This document shows positions 42,341-42,698 of a DNA stretch of 42,698 bases, piece by piece. The stretch spans positions 1 to 42,698 of the forward strand of contig CANDGI010000025.1 of the NCBI GenBank assembly GCA_947384285.1, read 5' to 3'. Every line of letters starts with the position of its first letter. Positions within the stretch are counted from its first letter, which is position 1. A model generated the notes under the pieces. The model saw only the letters and a list, made by a program, of their open reading frames with translations, ran no database searches and had not been told where the DNA came from. The DNA comes from an uncultured Lachnospiraceae bacterium. GTDB lineage: Bacteria > Bacillota > Clostridia > Lachnospirales > Lachnospiraceae. A program made the translations under genes and the position numbers.

Positions 42341-42657
42341 TCAAATGTTCACAATAATTGATGCGTATTTTTATCATATAGGATTCTGCATATTTGTCAA
42401 GGCAGGGAGGGGCGGCGCTGCAGCGGATATTTCATAAATCTAAATCCTGCCTTTCCTGTGTATCGAAATGTTGATGGTCTGCTGTAGTACTTAATCCGGG
42501 GAGTATGGGAACGGATGCGCAGGGAAGAAAAAGGGAAGAAAAAGAGAAAGGAAATTTTAAAAACCAGTTCCCATACCTGCAATTTTATGGTAAACTTCCA
42601 TCATACGCATTTTGCCGCGTGGTTTTTACGAATACAAGAATCCAAAGGAGACCAGCT
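42341..42657. other. intergenic region at the right end
   Basis: About 300 bp with no supported gene. It contains an A/G-rich stretch (42523-42556) and, at the end, AAAGGAG before an ATG at 42658. Confidence 0.4.
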
Positions 42658-42698
42658 ATGAAAAGTCAAGCCTAAATTAGCAAAAAATTTCTTTTTCG
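42658..42698 (+). pseudogene. start of a gene at the window edge, apparently frameshifted
   Basis: AAAGGAGACCAGCT precedes an ATG whose frame stops after five codons (TAA at 42673-42675). Removing one A from the AAAA run after the ATG gives MKVKPKLAKNFFF running off the window, which looks like the basic start of an export signal. This is either a frameshift or a chance frame. Confidence 0.25.

Overview
The window looks like a chromosomal segment of a strictly anaerobic, mid-GC Bacillota, most likely a gut Lachnospiraceae. The reasons are a full-length pyruvate:ferredoxin oxidoreductase, strong AGGAGG ribosome binding sites, a DUF6483-like protein, decayed Tn1549/CTn-type conjugative-element genes, and the gene order rplS - lepB - rbgA - lepB - rnhB - fliK-like - flhB-like - yraN - pgeF, an expanded form of the Bacillus rplS-rbgA-rnhB-ylqG-ylqH neighbourhood. 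No tRNA, rRNA or CRISPR array was seen.

Layout. 1-3000 is a graveyard of mobile DNA: two sigma-like open frames, a serine recombinase with three lesions, strong hairpins, and an IS66-family transposase remnant with one recognisable end. 3200-3410 holds a promoter, a 13.5-copy GCAA tetranucleotide tract and an intrinsic terminator, which together look like an undescribed small RNA. 3840-9825 is an alpha-glucan locus: a secreted type I pullulanase, a convergent AraC regulator, and a divergent oligo-1,6-glucosidase with an AraC-type direct-repeat operator between the last two. 10040-13265 carries a thioesterase, a DUF6483-like protein and a membrane-anchored alpha/beta hydrolase. 13407-19199 is an FtsX-type ABC exporter with an OmpR/BceS-like two-component system, interrupted by a decayed RelE-type toxin-antitoxin pair. 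19397-21132 couples a small alarmone synthetase to a response-regulator HD-GYP protein.

21282-28467 is the housekeeping run (L19, two signal peptidases, RbgA, RNase HII, orphan FliK- and FlhB-like proteins, YraN, PgeF). 28535-31386 on the minus strand has an M42 peptidase and an ABC-F ATPase. 31636-32979 is a degenerate-GGDEF/EAL protein and 33217-36753 is PFOR. The right end is mostly minus strand: a zinc-ribbon protein, a membrane dCache-HAMP-GGDEF cyclase, a LytTR response regulator with a frameshifted GHKL kinase, and a fragment of a Gfo/Idh/MocA oxidoreductase.

Signalling is a theme. Three cyclic-di-GMP enzymes (HD-GYP, EAL, GGDEF), one (p)ppGpp synthetase and two two-component systems lie within 25 kb. 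The most useful leads are the GCAA-tract small RNA, a 17-of-18-base dyad that brackets the ABC/two-component module and lies just ahead of the alarmone synthetase, the 21-bp-spaced AraC repeats, a possible pseudoknot near 9855-9897, and a 41-bp A+T palindrome near 37250. At least eight genes are broken, so either this chromosome is rich in pseudogenes or some single-base lesions are assembly errors.
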